Shown piece after piece: positions 48,201 to 59,790 of a stretch of DNA of 64,000 nucleotides (position 1 is its first letter; the number at the start of each line of letters is the position of its first letter). Origin of the DNA: Opisthocomus hoazin. Lineage: Eukaryota; Chordata; Aves; Opisthocomiformes; Opisthocomidae. Under the pieces are notes generated by a model. It did no database searches. It was not told the origin of the DNA and saw only the letters and a program-made list of their open reading frames with translations. The stretch covers positions 5,208,001-5,272,000 of the forward strand of contig NC_134434.1 in assembly GCF_030867145.1 (NCBI RefSeq). The letters are read 5' to 3'. The position numbers and the translations under genes were made by a program.

Positions 48201-49323
48201 TAACAGAATTTGAGTGTTGACTTTTGGGGAGAAAAAAAGATGCCTACCCATAAAAGAGTTGTGGAATTGCTTGGGGAGAGCTCAGAAATGGGACATGGTG
48301 TGTTGCATCTCCTGGCTGTGGTTGGGAAGTGTGCCTGTCTGACCAGTTCTCTTGGTCCTGCTGGGCATGGCAGGACCACGACCACCACTTCATCCTCTTC
48401 ATCAGCTTCTGAGACCTGTGTGTGATGTCTCATGTCCCCCTGGACTGTGTGTTGCTCCGTTACTGAGCAGCAGTATAAAAAGTATGTATTGGGTTGCGTT
48501 TCTTCCCCTGGCTAACAGCCGAGCAGCAATTCAGATGGCACCCAGTGGTCCAAGCAACTGAAGAAAGGAGGTCCTCATCCTGAGAGCGTGGTCCCTCTGC
48601 CTTGGCCTGGGAAGCTGGTCCTCGGAACCCCTCCAGGCTGAAAGCGCTGTTGTGTGACGTGACTGTGTAATTTTATGAGAGAGGCTGATCTTCCTCGTGT
48701 CCCTCTGAGAGGACAGAGGGAGCAAAACTGTGTGGATAACTTGTTACCTGCGTGTTTTCCATAAAAGCGGCAGTTAGCTAGGATTGGACATAGGAAGAGT
48801 AAATTTTAATCTCTGCAGCACAGCATGGTAACAGTTGACCTCAGTGCTTGTCCTTGTTCACTACACACCATTCCAGCTGTAACAGGAGTTGTAGTATGCA
48901 TCGCTGTGTTGGCGACAGGAGGCAAAATCTTCAAGACCATTTTACGAAAGAAAGTGGCAACTTTGATAGCTGTAAATTTAAATATTGTTACCAACTGTGG
49001 TCTTAAGTGGGCTTGTGGCATTAACTACTGTTTCAGTGGCGGGTACAAAATACAGCCAAAATTTCTTGTCTCCTGTCAGGCGGCTGCCACGAGCATTTCC
49101 AGAAGCTGGATAAAATTACGTTGCTTGTTGCGGCAGGTCTCTGTGCTGAATGATGCTTGTTAGGGATCGTTAACATCCCGCTTGCGGGTGCCAGGTCTGG
49201 ATGCCGCTGTCAGAAGGGCCGTGGTGACGACACCCAGTACTTAGCAGCAGTTTTGGGGACGATCTGCCTGTCTGCTTATCCTGAGTGTATTCTTATGTTT
49301 GTATTGTACAGGTTGTATTGATC

Positions 49324-49409
49324 ATGGATGGTGAAGAAATCCAAACTTTCTCGAGTCCAAAGGAGGAAACTGCGTATTGGAAAGAGCTTTCTTTGAAGTA
49401 CAAACAAAG
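49324..49409 (+). CDS. NDEL1: NDEL1 coding exon 1 (residues 1-29)
   Basis: The exon begins at 49312 after acceptor ...tgtacag, with ATG at 49324. It encodes [20 protein letters not shown] and the start of the coiled coil, ending in the first two bases of Ser29. The donor GTACTC at 49410 is not the best match to consensus. The N-terminal segment contributes to dynein binding. Confidence 0.95.
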
Positions 49410-52400
49410 GTACTCTTGGAGATTTGCAGGCTCGATTTGGTTCTTAATGACCAGAACATTGTTTAATCTGTTTCTTTGCCAGGCTACACCAAGATGGGCA
49501 TTGGATATATTAGAAAGAATCTCTGTATTTCCAGCTTTAAATCCAGCTTTAAAATTTCCAGCCTTGTGGGAGCTGGGTGTTTCTTGCACAGCGTTACCAT
49601 GCCATGAACTCCAGGCTGTGTTTCAAGCATGTTTGAGCAAGAGCAGAGCCCTTTTGCAATCATGTGCATCTTTGTATAATAAAGTGCTGCCTTAAGTAGT
49701 ATCTTGACGTTTTATCAGAAGAAGGTGCCTTTGGGCTTGCCTTGTATCAGTACTGTTCCCTTGGGCTTCTTGTACTTGAATAACTGGTATGAAAAATGGC
49801 TGATTTGGTGTGTGCTGCCATTTATTGAAGTGTGTTGTACCTCGTAGTCAAGCCTGTACCAGCGGTTTGCATCTTGTAGGGGGCACAGGGCTTTTTTGGC
49901 TACCAAAACCGACAAGAGAGGCTGAGTAATGCTGTGCTGCTTGGGGGGGTGGGGTTTGTTTGGGGGTTTTCTGGAGTGGGGGGCATTGGAGGCTCCCAGT
50001 TGATTTTCTTGGGAAAGCTTTCCTTGCATTCAGTACTACTCGTGCAGTTGAGATGAAGCCAGTTAAAGCGCTCTCAAGACTGAAGAGCCCAAGGTGCATG
50101 CTGCTTTTTTTCTTTGGTTTTGGTGGTTTTTTGGGGGAAGGGGGTGGGCATATGGAGGGGACATGGAGAAACCTGAGCTGGTTTGGGGTATCGGAAAACT
50201 CTGTCTCTTGGACACCAGTGAATATGTTGTTTCATAAAACCTTGTTAGTGTTCTCTTCTGCTTGCTAAGAGCTGAGCTGTTACATGTGGTAAAGATGCAA
50301 ATTTAATAAGGAAAGTATGTGGAATGGCTACTTCTAGTATTTAATAACTTGCAGTAGCAGAAGGTAGGTATGTGCTGGCTTCCTGCCGCAGTGCGCAATA
50401 ACCGCGAGATTTGACCCTTCACGCTTTTCAAGAACCTTAAAATTCTAGGTAGTGCAGAGATTCAGAAACTGTTGTCATCTCTTATAGTTTTTTGACCAAA
50501 ACCATGTTGAGTGTTTAATTCATTGGCTCTGTCCTCCTAGCAGTGAAATTTAACGGAGCACAAAGTGGTTGTCAGACTGCCATGAATTCTGTAAATAGCT
50601 TTGATACAAGTTTGTATTCACACATGCATTTAATGTAGCTGTTTGTTTGATGTGAGGGAATTAGTTTACTTTTATAGCTAAGCTTACTTACGTAATTTAT
50701 TTCCCCATTTTTCTTTTTCCCCTTAGAGGTCTATGGATGACACTTAAGTACTTCAAAAGTCTTGTTTTTTCAGCTTACTGTTTTAAAAGAGCAGTGGATT
50801 TTGTTTTAACTTGGGAGATTTTCAACTGATTGAATTCTTTCTTTATAGCTTCCAGGAAGCGCGTGAAGAGCTGACTGAATTTCAGGAGGGAAGCAGAGAA
50901 TTAGAAGCTGAGTTGGAGGCCCAGCTAGTGCAAGCTGAGCAGAGGAACAGAGATTTGCAAGCAGATAACCAAAGACTGAAGTATGAGGTGGAAACATTAA
51001 AGGTAGGTCTTTTCTGTAATAGGATTGCCTCTTCCTACAGATATGTCTTGGATCTGATTTTGGATTGTCTGGGCCGTTCTTGGTGACTGAATATCCAAAT
51101 GAAGTAAAGGAGTTGTCTGTTTAAGATCCAGACTTGAGTATGGCATGTACTCCAAATAAGGTCAGCAACTTACCAGGGAAATTGCTGGCAGAGTTTTTCT
51201 TGTTCCCATCATGAAACTCTTGTCATGGAGTTTGTGCTTGCTTGTTTGAATTCACTAGGCTGTGCCAAGTAGTAGCTTTATTAGTTACACAGGCAACATC
51301 AGCATAGCAACAGGGTGGACAACGCAAGTATGCTTTGTCAGACCACTGTGTTATCATCTTTCTCTGCATACCATTTTTTTGCCTGCAATGTCTCCTTGAT
51401 TTTACAGGGCCTTAAAGAAAGCTTTGAGGATGGGTGGTTTATGCACATCTTTATTTCTTAACAGACGTATCTGTGGAGACAGGAATTGCATAAGGGTCTG
51501 CATGTGCAGAAGGTGACTTTTAGTAGATACCTCTGTGTTAACAAGTTCTTGCCTCTTTTGGAATCTTGGAAAAGCATCAGTTTTGGTAGTTTTGGGTTAT
51601 TTTAGTGAAGGCAAAGGTTAGAAACTTACCCACTGGAAATGAAGTTTGTGAATTACTTGTTCGTGTACCCAGTCCCAGCTATATCTGTAAGGTCAGTACA
51701 TGTTTTATAAGGTCGGTAGTTTTTCCACAAGCACCTCTGTACTCTCGGAGCTGGTGAGAGCGTGTTCGGGAGTGATTTCTTCCAGTCTTTTGAAGATGAA
51801 ATTGTGGACTTGCAGGTTTTGTAGCAGATTTCAGTGGCTCTCATTTTTGCTAATGGAGGTCTCAGGCAAGTTCTGGAAACAGCGTGGCTATTGTCAAGGG
51901 AGAGGCACTGAAGGGGAGCCTGTGCAGTTAGGTTTCTCTCTGGCTTCCTACGTGTTTGAGGCTTCACAGCAGCTGTCAGTGCAGGCTGTTGGGAGCAGAT
52001 GCAGGGGTGCATCTCTGAGCAGCCAGCTGTGTCGTGGCAAGATGTCTGTGCACAATGCAGCATTTGTGATTTTTATACTGTGTCCAGTTCTGATGTTCAG
52101 ATCGTGTTCCTTCTACCGCTCCAGTTTTTGCTCTGTATTACCAGCAATCCCACATCAGCAGACTACAGCGAGTATGGTATTTTACTTGTCCCATTTTACC
52201 ACTGATCGCTTGGAGAGTGTATACGACTGATATTTCTCTTGCTACTTCTTTCTTTCAGGAGAAACTGGAGCACCAGTATGCGCAAAGTTACAAGCAAGTG
52301 TCGTTGTTAGAGGATGACCTGAGCCAGACACGGGCCATTAAAGATCAGCTGCATAAGTATGTGAGGGAGCTGGAGCAGACCAATGATGACTTGGAACGTG

Positions 52401-55400
52401 CAAAGAGGTGAAGTCTGCAAACCCCTTGTTTGCATAAAGTTTTCAGTAGATCTTTTCTTTCCTACTCAGATTGATAATTTTCTTATTCTTCAAAAAGGGA
52501 AAATAATACACACTCAAAAAACCCCAGACAAACCCCAAGACACTTGATCCTTTGAACAGTACAGCTTACCCTTGGAGTTCACTTCCATCAGCCGGTAGCA
52601 TTACGTTACGGCAAGAAAGGCACCGAAGTGCTGCGTGTTCCTGTGAGAAACAAGCAGTGCAGGTCGGCTCGGAGCAAGCCAGGCCAGTGCACTGCATTTG
52701 TTACTACCAGCTAGGTGACTCGTGATCCTTGCAGCCGAAAGCCCCTTTGAAGTAAGAACCTAATGCTTTACATAGACCCTTTTAAATAAAACAGGCTAAA
52801 GGAGTCTCCTCTTCCCCTGCAGAACAGCGTAATGACTGTAGGGAGCAAATGTGTCCTGTCTAAGTGCATAAAATGAACAGGCTGCTGTTAGAAACACCCA
52901 GTTTTGGAGTAGGTTGTGCTTCTGTTTTGCTGAATGGGAATTCTGCCATTGACTCAGTGGGACCAGGAATGAGCCTCTGGCTATCTGGCAAAAAGATCTG
53001 AGAGCTGAGGCCCTGTTTCCACAAAGCTCTTAGCCCTGTGACTAACTTTTGACACGCATGAGTTATCCCACTGAAATCATGGAACGAATTGGGTCTTAGG
53101 TAATATCCCAGTGCCCTGCTTTCTGCACTCGCTGGGCTGTTGCCTGCCAGAGCTCTGGAGAGTAGAGCAGCACCTGAGCTAATGCACTGGTCATACATAT
53201 AGCTTGGGAAAAACGGAGGTGGGTGTGCTGGACTGGCTCTTTCCCAGCTCTTTGGTACGTCTCTGGGAGCCAGATGCTATCATGTTCTTTTCATCTTATT
53301 CCCTTGCTTCTGTGGAGTTTATTAGTCCTTTCTAAGAAGCATTTCCATAGCTTTCAAATGACTTAACTTGAATGTAGACCCTGCTAACATTTTTCTCTAT
53401 TATGTTTTTGAATACATTTTTATGTTAGCTGAGCTGAAGAACCTAATATTCTGGATTTTGTTCCTAGGGCAACAGTGGTTTCATTGGAAGACTTTGAACA
53501 AAGGCTGAACCAGGCTATTGAGAGAAACGCATTTTTAGAAAGTGAACTGGATGACAAGGAGTCATTGCTGGTTTCTGTACAGAGATTAAAGGATGAAGCG
53601 AGAGGTATGGCTTGCTTGATTAGTTCTGTGTCTTGGTACATTGTTCGCTTGCTAACAGAGACGTGTAGCAACCACAGCTCATGTTTATAGAAAACCTCGT
53701 GTAAGGAGACTTGAACTGGACGCATAATGTAAGCGTTAGGTATTACTTACTAACAGTATGTTCTCTATTCTTTATATGTGCAATGTAGCTAAGAGGAAAA
53801 ATTTCCTCATGTAGGGCTTCATTAGTATCAGATTCATTCAGGATTTTTAACCCAGGTGAGTACAAAAATACTCTGTTCTGCAGGTGCAGTAAAGTTGAGG
53901 AAGTGTGCTTCAAAAGTTCCTACTCGCTGTGGTTTTGTGCCTTTTGTAGGAAGGGAAGGCACAGGAAAGGACAGGGAAATACAGGATAAATGGTTAAATA
54001 ACTTAAACCCCTGTCTCCTGTGTTCCTTCTAAACCTCTTGGAAATTGCCAGGTGTATTTAAGATTTTCCAGTAAAGACTGTGGTTAGACCTGTGGAATCA
54101 GAGATGCTTGGGATAGTGTTCTGGGATATGATTAGGAGTTGGGAATTCCCCAGTGAATTTCAGGTTGAGACTGCTGTGGAAGCATTTTTTTAATGGTTGG
54201 TGGAAACTGATTTCTCTCATAGTGGGGACGATCTGCTCATAAGCCTATGCCTGCCATTAACATCGTTTAGAGATTAGTGGTTTTCACCTTTGTTTCCCAA
54301 GTGAAGCTTTCTAAAATAGTTCTTCAGTTGCAGCCTAGACCCGAGTGTGAGACGACACACTCGACAGCAGCCTGGGACTTCTTTGTTGTTGTTCTGCTTT
54401 GTGAACCTCTTTGAATCAAGTTTGTGCCCCACAAATTGAAAGTCTCTCTTGGAAGCACAGGATTTTTTTTTTTGTAATAAACGGGAAAAGGGAGATTAAG
54501 TATTTTCTGAGGAAATACATGTATTGTAATTTGGGATTGGGGCAATAATACGGGAAAAACAGCAAAACCTGGGGACCATTGTCAAGAACGCTGGAATAAT
54601 CGGTAAAAAAGACATCTTGTTTCTCGGATGACTCATTTGGAAATTTTTAGCATTAGGATACGAAAACTACTTGTTATTCCCCCTCACAGCAAGCAGGAGC
54701 ACTAGCCCCTGAAAGGGCTGATGACGGTGTCAAGCTCAAATACAGCATTTCTGATTGAACAGCCACAATTCCTCTTCCAGGAGCCCAGATAGATTTTCAC
54801 TTCAGCTGTGCTGTTTTACTTAAAATCAGTTCTAAATATTTATGATAACTTAAAAGCTGTAATGGACACCTAATTTTCTCTTGCACGTTATACCAGATTG
54901 AGACGAGGAATAAGAGGTGTGTAAAAGATTAAGTTGCTCTACCCAAAAAGGAACAACCCCCTTGTAATGCATTGTTTACTTGCATCTAGTCCCCTCTAAG
55001 AATGTTATAGATTCATTGCTGAACTGTGCTGGGTGCCCTTTGTAACAAACATATGTGGAAATGGGGGTGGGGGGGGAAAGGCAGGGGTAAGCAGCAGTCT
55101 GGAGAGGAGGTGAGAACAAAACATGGGTTTCCTATCTCCAGTCTCTTTCCCCGTCATTTGGACTACCCAGCCTCTCCAGTCTGCTCTTTTACTTGTCAAG
55201 ACGTTGAGAAACTGGATACAACCCTTTGACTGTCCTTGGCGAGTGCGGGGTGCTGTGGGTTAACAGGAAGAATGATGTGGGGAGTTGGAAACGCAAGAAT
55301 GGGTCATTCCTCCCTTTTCCCCACCGCTGTTTGAGCAGGAGCGGAGTGTAGTTCCGCAGGCATTTGTGACCCAGCTGCAGTTCGCGTAACGCACTTCCCA

Positions 55401-58400
55401 TGGGACTCGCACCACAGATGGGGAAGATACTGCGGAAAAGTCACCTGCCGTGCTTACACGTGACGGGCAGTGATGGTCTGGGGCTGTGACTGCCCTGAGG
55501 TGGGGGTCCTTGCTGCTGCAGAAAGCCAGCAGCAGGCAGTTAATACAGAGTTGTTGCAAAGTGTTTCCTCCTCATCCCTCCCAAATGAATAGAGAGAGTG
55601 TTTATTAGGGAACTCAGTCACCAAGACGTGTGGGTTTTTTATTCTTTCAACCCTCAGACTTACGGCAAGAGCTAGCAGTACGGGAGAGGCAACAAGAAGT
55701 CACCCGAAAGTCGGCACCCAGTTCTCCGACTCTAGACTGTGAAAAGATGGATTCGGCTGTCCAGGCGTCTCTCTCCTTGCCAGCTACACCTGTTGGAAAA
55801 GGATCGGAAAATAGTTTTCCTTCCCCAAAAGGTACAATTCATAGAAACTGTGTCTAGTTGTTTGGCAGTACCTGCAGCTTGTTAACAAGCAATTTCAGGC
55901 CAGGTGCTTGTTGGTGAACTTGAAGTAAGTGTAGGTAGGTGTGGATCCCACCTGCATTGGATCAGGTGTGTTTAAATCCTGGGGCAGCATCAGGTGCATT
56001 TAAGGAGTATAATCAGTAAACAGCATGGAGAAGCAGGACGGTGAAGCTTAGATACTGCTTTTACTGGGGCAAGGGTTTGTGCTCTGCAGTGGATGCCTGC
56101 AGCAGAGCTCTGAAGACCTTTGAGATCGCAGGGAAGTGCAGTGGCTGATATTTCTGCTTAAATGTGGAGCAGCAGTGGTGAGTAAATGGTGGGCAGTAAT
56201 TCAAACAGTCTAGACTGCCCCTGTTACAACACGTACTTTTTGGGGGTCTTGTTTTCTCTATGAGGCAGCAGGGTGTTAGTCCAGTCCCCTTCCCTGTCTG
56301 GAAGGCTCTGGACAACTGCAAGGATTAATACGTTATTTTTCAAATTAGAAAGAATAAATTCCAGGGGAAGCTCTGGCTGGATTAGATGGATTGCGGGCAA
56401 TAGCCTTGCAGATGGAGAGTGCGAGAACTCTGTGTGTAGTTCTATTGGGAAAGAGGGCAGTGGACAGGAATTAAGCTTTTTCGTTTTTCCATGGCTAGTG
56501 ATCATGTAGTCTGCGTGTTATTGTGGGGTAATTGTGTGAATAGCCTGCAGTAGGATTTTAGATTTACTTTTTTACGTTGGAGTTGATTTATTGAAATTGA
56601 AACAAACAAAACCAAATAAAAAAACCTGTGGAGAAGTGGAGCAGGTAATAAAATGTGTCTGTGTTTGCAGCTATACCAAATGGATTTGGTACCAGCCCCC
56701 TTACTCCTTCGGCTAGAATATCTGCGCTCAACATTGTGGGAGATCTGTTGCGGAAAGTGGGGGTGAGTGCTCTGAACTGAAGTATTCCTGTCTCGGTGGG
56801 GTTGTCACTGAGCTTTCTTCCTTGTGCACAATCACAAGGTCTTGGCCTGTGCTGTAGTTTCCAAAGCATCCATATTCAGTGTTTAGTATGTGATAATGTA
56901 TTGTTTTTTAATGATCTTGATTTGTAAAGCATATTACTAAGGTTCTGATTCCAACTTTGGGTGATGAAATTCATATTTGGAGTAAGAAGTTTCTCAAGCA
57001 CTTTGGTGTATGGGGTTAGACACTGTCAGCCACTTGTTCTTACTTCAGGTGGGGCCTGTGGCTTCCTCTCTAGTGAGACCCAGATGCAGAACTGGCGCTC
57101 AGACTCTGGGTGCCTGCTGCATAGTAACTGTGTGTCATGGGAGGGGAGCTAAGATAATGCCTGGGGAGATCTGCAACAGGTGCTGAAAACAGAAAAAAAA
57201 AATAGAAGCCTGTGATAAGAAAGTGAGAAAATAAATCAGGAGAAAGCCAAATGTTCCCATCTGTAGTTGATGGGGAAGTGAAATGCATGAGCCTTTAAAG
57301 GGATTACCACAATAAGCAAGGAAGAAGTGGTTTGAACATCTGTTACAGTGTTGTTTAGGATGCCAACCTTTCCAGTTGAATGAAGGCGACTCTTGAGTTA
57401 TGAGAAGCTTGTTGACGTGCCTCAGTGGCTGGTGTTCTGAGTGGAAGCATGGGTAGCCTCCGTGTCTCACCGCCGGTGCTGGCTTTCCTCTGTCTCTTGT
57501 GGTTAGCACTGAGAACAGCAATAGCTGCAGTACAGACAGTTGTTTTAGCAAAGTTTGAAATTAAAAATTAACTTTGTTCATGTTTGGAGTCGGTGAGCTC
57601 GTAGCTGGTTTGAAAGGGCAGCAGGATAACTCGGGGTTATGGAGTGACATGTTTAAAATGGGATCATTGTGAGTAAGAGTCTGCAGGGGATTTAGAGAGC
57701 TTAAGCACAATCCCGTGTGATTACTCTGCAAGGACAGGAAATGCCAAATAAGCATGCTTGTTCCCAGCCTGCTCCGAGACACACGCTCTGCCACTGGTAC
57801 AAAATTCCAGCTCATGCATTTGTTCAGTAACGATTAGAGGATGTTTAGGATTTCTGTGGCTTTGGCTACTCATAAGATGCCTCATCCTGAGCCTCAGACT
57901 CCATTTCTCTGCAAGAAGTTTCCCCTCAGCTTTCTTGCATGCAGCCGAGATAGTCACTTGGCACAGATATCACAGGTTATTTCCAGCTGATAGGTGCTTT
58001 GAGACCAAGAGGTGGGTAGTTATCTATATCTCACAGGGTCACAGAATGGTGGGGGTTGGAAGGGACCTCTGTGGGTCACCCGGTCCAGCCCCCTGCCGAA
58101 GCAGGGTCACCCAGAGCAGGCTGCACAGGACCTTGTCCAGGAGGGTTTTGAGTATCTCTAGAGAAGGAGACTCCACAGCCTCTCTGGGTAGCCTGTTCTA
58201 GTGCTCTGTCACCCTCAGAGTGAAGAAGTTCTTCATGTTCAGCTGGAACTTCATATTCTTCAGTTTGTGCCTGTTGCCCCTTGTTGCTGGGCACCACTGA
58301 AAAGAATCTGGCCCCATCCTCTTGACACCGACCCTGAAGATGTTTCTAGGCAGTTATAAGGTCCCCTCTCAGCCTTCTCTTCTCCAGGCCGAACAAGCCC

Positions 58401-59790
58401 AGTTCCCTCAGCCTCTCCTCGTAGGAGAGATGCTCCAGTCCCCTCACCATCTTTGCAGCCCTCCACTGGACTCTTTCCAGTAGCTCCTCATCTTTCTTGA
58501 ACTGGGGAGCCCAGAACTGGACAGAGTACTGCAGATGGGGCCTCACTAGGACCAAGTAGAGGGGAAGGAGAACCTCCCTCGACCTGCTGACCACAATATA
58601 TCTGCCTATATAGCCACTGAGTAAGCTTGCATGGATTTCTAGAACACTGTGTAGTGTTCGCTTACTTGTGATAGCATGCCAGTGTCTTATCAGTGGAATA
58701 TTTTTCTATGTGGAATGGGACCAAGCCCCGTGTTTGGGGAGATGAGGTTTTGTCTCCGCTGTATGCATTTGCAAGTGTATGAATGCTCCCATGCACAGGG
58801 TGGATGTAATAAATTGTTGCAAGGACTTTCTGCTAGACCGGACTGCTATTGAAGCAAAGCCTCAGTTTGTGACAGACAGCAGAAAGGGCAGGGGGTGTGC
58901 TGCAGTGAAGGAGAGAATCAGGATTTTGGCCTCCCTTCTGGCAGCAGTCAGCAGATGAGGCAGAGACTGTCACCTTGTACAGGGGAACAAGATCTCACCA
59001 GGCTTGCTGCGAAGTAGTACAGATGAGGTACAGACCACGGAGACAGGCTTAGTTGCTGCCTTGGGTTCCTCATCTGATGCTGTAACACTTCTTGTTCTGA
59101 AGCATACCAATGGCACTTAAGAAACTGGCTTTGTTTTGCAGGCCAAGATAAAGAAATGCTAGAAGGCATTGCCCTGGAGAAAAAAATTCGAATTTCCAAA
59201 TACAAAGTCCCAAATACAAAGTCCCTCGCAAAACTTGAGGATTCTGCTTTAGGCTCTGTCTTAGACTTCTGATTAGCTTATGCCAGCCTTACTGCAGCTG
59301 CTGAAGCAGGAAGTTTTGGTAACTTCTGCTAGGAATTGGCTTCCTTATTTTAGGTAATTAATTGAGGGTTGATATGTTGTAAAATCTGAGCCCTGATGGA
59401 ACTGAGTCACGCGTGGCAGTCTGCGTCAGCGTCTCGTTGTGTGGGTTTCCTTTGTGGTTGGATGACAGAGAAAATGACAGCTTTGTTCCCATTCAGTTCA
59501 GCTTTTGCCAAAGGTGATCACACTGGGTTCCTGATCGTGGTGATCTTGGGGTCATGACAAAGCCTGAACTTGAGCAGCAAAATACTTCCTCTTAATGGTA
59601 TTACTTTTTTGATGTCATTTTTTTTTCCACTTTCACAGGCCTTAGAATCCAAATTAGCTGCTTGCAGAAGTTTTGCAAAGGACCAGGCATCACGGAAATC
59701 CTACATTTCAGGGAATGTTAACAGCGGCGTGATGAACAGCAATGGCGCAAAGTACCCTCATCCGGGACATACTTCTTTCTTTAACAAAGG
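49324..59790 (+). CDS. NDEL1: NDEL1 (nudE-like 1), eight coding exons, 3' end outside the window
   Basis: NDEL1 bridges LIS1 (PAFAH1B1) and cytoplasmic dynein. It acts at centrosomes, kinetochores and the nuclear envelope in mitosis and neuronal migration. Joining the eight exons gives 314 codons plus two bases; every junction is GT-AG and keeps frame. Residues about 10-190 form a long heptad coiled coil. Visible functional positions keep human numbering: E48 (dynein intermediate chain contact), E119 and R130 (LIS1 contact), the proline-directed kinase sites S198, T219, S231 and T245, the Aurora-A site S251, and C273 (palmitoylation / oligopeptidase cysteine). Human NDEL1 has 345 residues, so about 30 residues, encoded by a last exon beyond 64000, are missing. 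A paralogue, NDE1, exists, but the wording of exons 3-8 fits NDEL1. Intact, no frameshift. Confidence 0.96.
49410..50848 (+). other. NDEL1 intron 2
   Basis: A 1.4-kb intron with acceptor ttctttctttatag. The frame of the preceding exon reads on into it to a TAA at 49693-49695, next to an AATAAA (listed separately). G-rich patches lie near 49950-49985 and 50130-50150. Nothing else seen. Confidence 0.85.
49678..49683 (+). terminator. Possible intronic poly(A) signal in NDEL1 intron 2
   Basis: AATAAA on the sense strand, 268 bp after the donor of coding exon 1. The read-through frame stops 10 nt further on. Use would give a short NDEL1 with 28 normal residues and an unrelated tail. It may be fortuitous. 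Confidence 0.25.
50849..51002 (+). CDS. NDEL1: NDEL1 coding exon 2 (residues 29-80)
   Basis: Bounded by ...ttatag and GTAGGT. It encodes coiled coil including [19 protein letters not shown] and [20 protein letters not shown]. It contains E48, whose NDE1 equivalent is needed for dynein intermediate chain binding, and ends on a codon boundary (Lys80). Confidence 0.97.
51003..52258 (+). other. NDEL1 intron 3
   Basis: A 1.26-kb intron ending in acceptor acttctttctttcag. No repeat or gene recognised inside. Confidence 0.9.
52259..52407 (+). CDS. NDEL1: NDEL1 coding exon 3 (residues 81-130)
   Basis: It encodes the coiled-coil part that binds LIS1: [15 protein letters not shown], then [11 protein letters not shown] and [18 protein letters not shown]119 lies here, and R130 is split across the next intron (AG at the exon end). 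Donor GTGAAG. Confidence 0.97.
52408..53467 (+). other. NDEL1 intron 4, with an imperfect inverted repeat
   Basis: A 1.06-kb intron ending with gttcctag. It contains two near-complementary words, CCATTGACTCAGTGGGA (52946-52962) and TCCCACTGAAATCATGG (53066-53082). These resemble short words common in old amniote interspersed repeats, so part of the intron may be an ancient element I cannot classify. Confidence 0.6.
53468..53604 (+). CDS. NDEL1: NDEL1 coding exon 4 (residues 130-176)
   Basis: It completes Arg130 and encodes the rest of the coiled coil: [20 protein letters not shown] and [20 protein letters not shown]. It ends in the first base of Asp176. Donor GTATGG. Confidence 0.97.
53605..55657 (+). 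other. NDEL1 intron 5
   Basis: A 2.05-kb intron with acceptor attctttcaaccctcag. Contains only short homopolymers (T run near 54462, G run near 55068); no gene or transposon recognised. Confidence 0.85.
55658..55831 (+). CDS. NDEL1: NDEL1 coding exon 5 (residues 176-234)
   Basis: It starts the Ser/Pro-rich regulatory region: [17 protein letters not shown], then [15 protein letters not shown] and [11 protein letters not shown]. The proline-directed sites S198, T219 and S231 are all present with the following proline, matching the CDK5/CDK1 sites known in mammalian NDEL1. It ends in the first base of Ala234. Confidence 0.97.
55832..56670 (+). other. NDEL1 intron 6
   Basis: A 0.84-kb intron ending in ctgtgtttgcag. 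Nothing else recognised. Confidence 0.9.
56671..56762 (+). CDS. NDEL1: NDEL1 coding exon 6 (residues 234-264)
   Basis: It encodes [20 protein letters not shown] and [10 protein letters not shown]. It holds S242, T245 and S251, the last being the Aurora-A site of the mammalian protein, and a helical segment in the C-terminal region that binds several partners. Donor GTGAGT; ends on a codon boundary. Confidence 0.97.
58032..58595 (-). mobile_element. CR1 LINE 3' fragment (about 560 bp)
   Basis: It begins on plus with CACAGGGTCACAGAATGG and follows the same consensus as the 24.7-kb copy to 'cctccctcgacctgctgacc'. On minus it encodes the ORF2 C-terminal relic ([38 protein letters not shown]). 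Its reading frame is broken by small deletions and it is inactive. Antisense to NDEL1. Confidence 0.95.
59197..59224 (+). repeat. Exact 14-bp tandem duplication
   Basis: CAAATACAAAGTCC is repeated twice head to tail. It is probably a recent replication-slippage duplication, about 415 bp before NDEL1 coding exon 7. Confidence 0.95.
59639..59790 (+). CDS. NDEL1: NDEL1 coding exon 7 (residues 265-315), last one in the window
   Basis: It encodes [20 protein letters not shown], then [16 protein letters not shown] and HTSFFNKG. C273 is the cysteine tied to palmitoylation and oligopeptidase activity in mammalian NDEL1. The exon ends in two bases of Gly315 with a perfect GTAAGT donor, so another coding exon must follow. 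It was searched for to position 64000 and not found. Confidence 0.96.

Larger units (their letters stand above)
39183..49311 (+). other. NDEL1: NDEL1 intron 1 (about 10.1 kb)
   Basis: The interval runs from the proposed exon 1 donor to the acceptor (tgtattgtacag) at 49311. It contains the rest of the CpG island, a CR1 copy, an ERV-L solo LTR and a poly-T run. The remainder, 42.3-49.3 kb, is ordinary moderately AT-rich intron. A 112-codon ATG frame at 48825-49163 is the only coding-like item and is not recognised. Confidence 0.6.
56763..59638 (+). other. NDEL1 intron 7, containing a CR1 copy
   Basis: A 2.9-kb intron with acceptor ttttttccactttcacag. Holds the antisense CR1 at 58.0-58.6 kb and a 14-bp tandem duplication at 59197-59224. 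No other gene seen. Confidence 0.9.
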
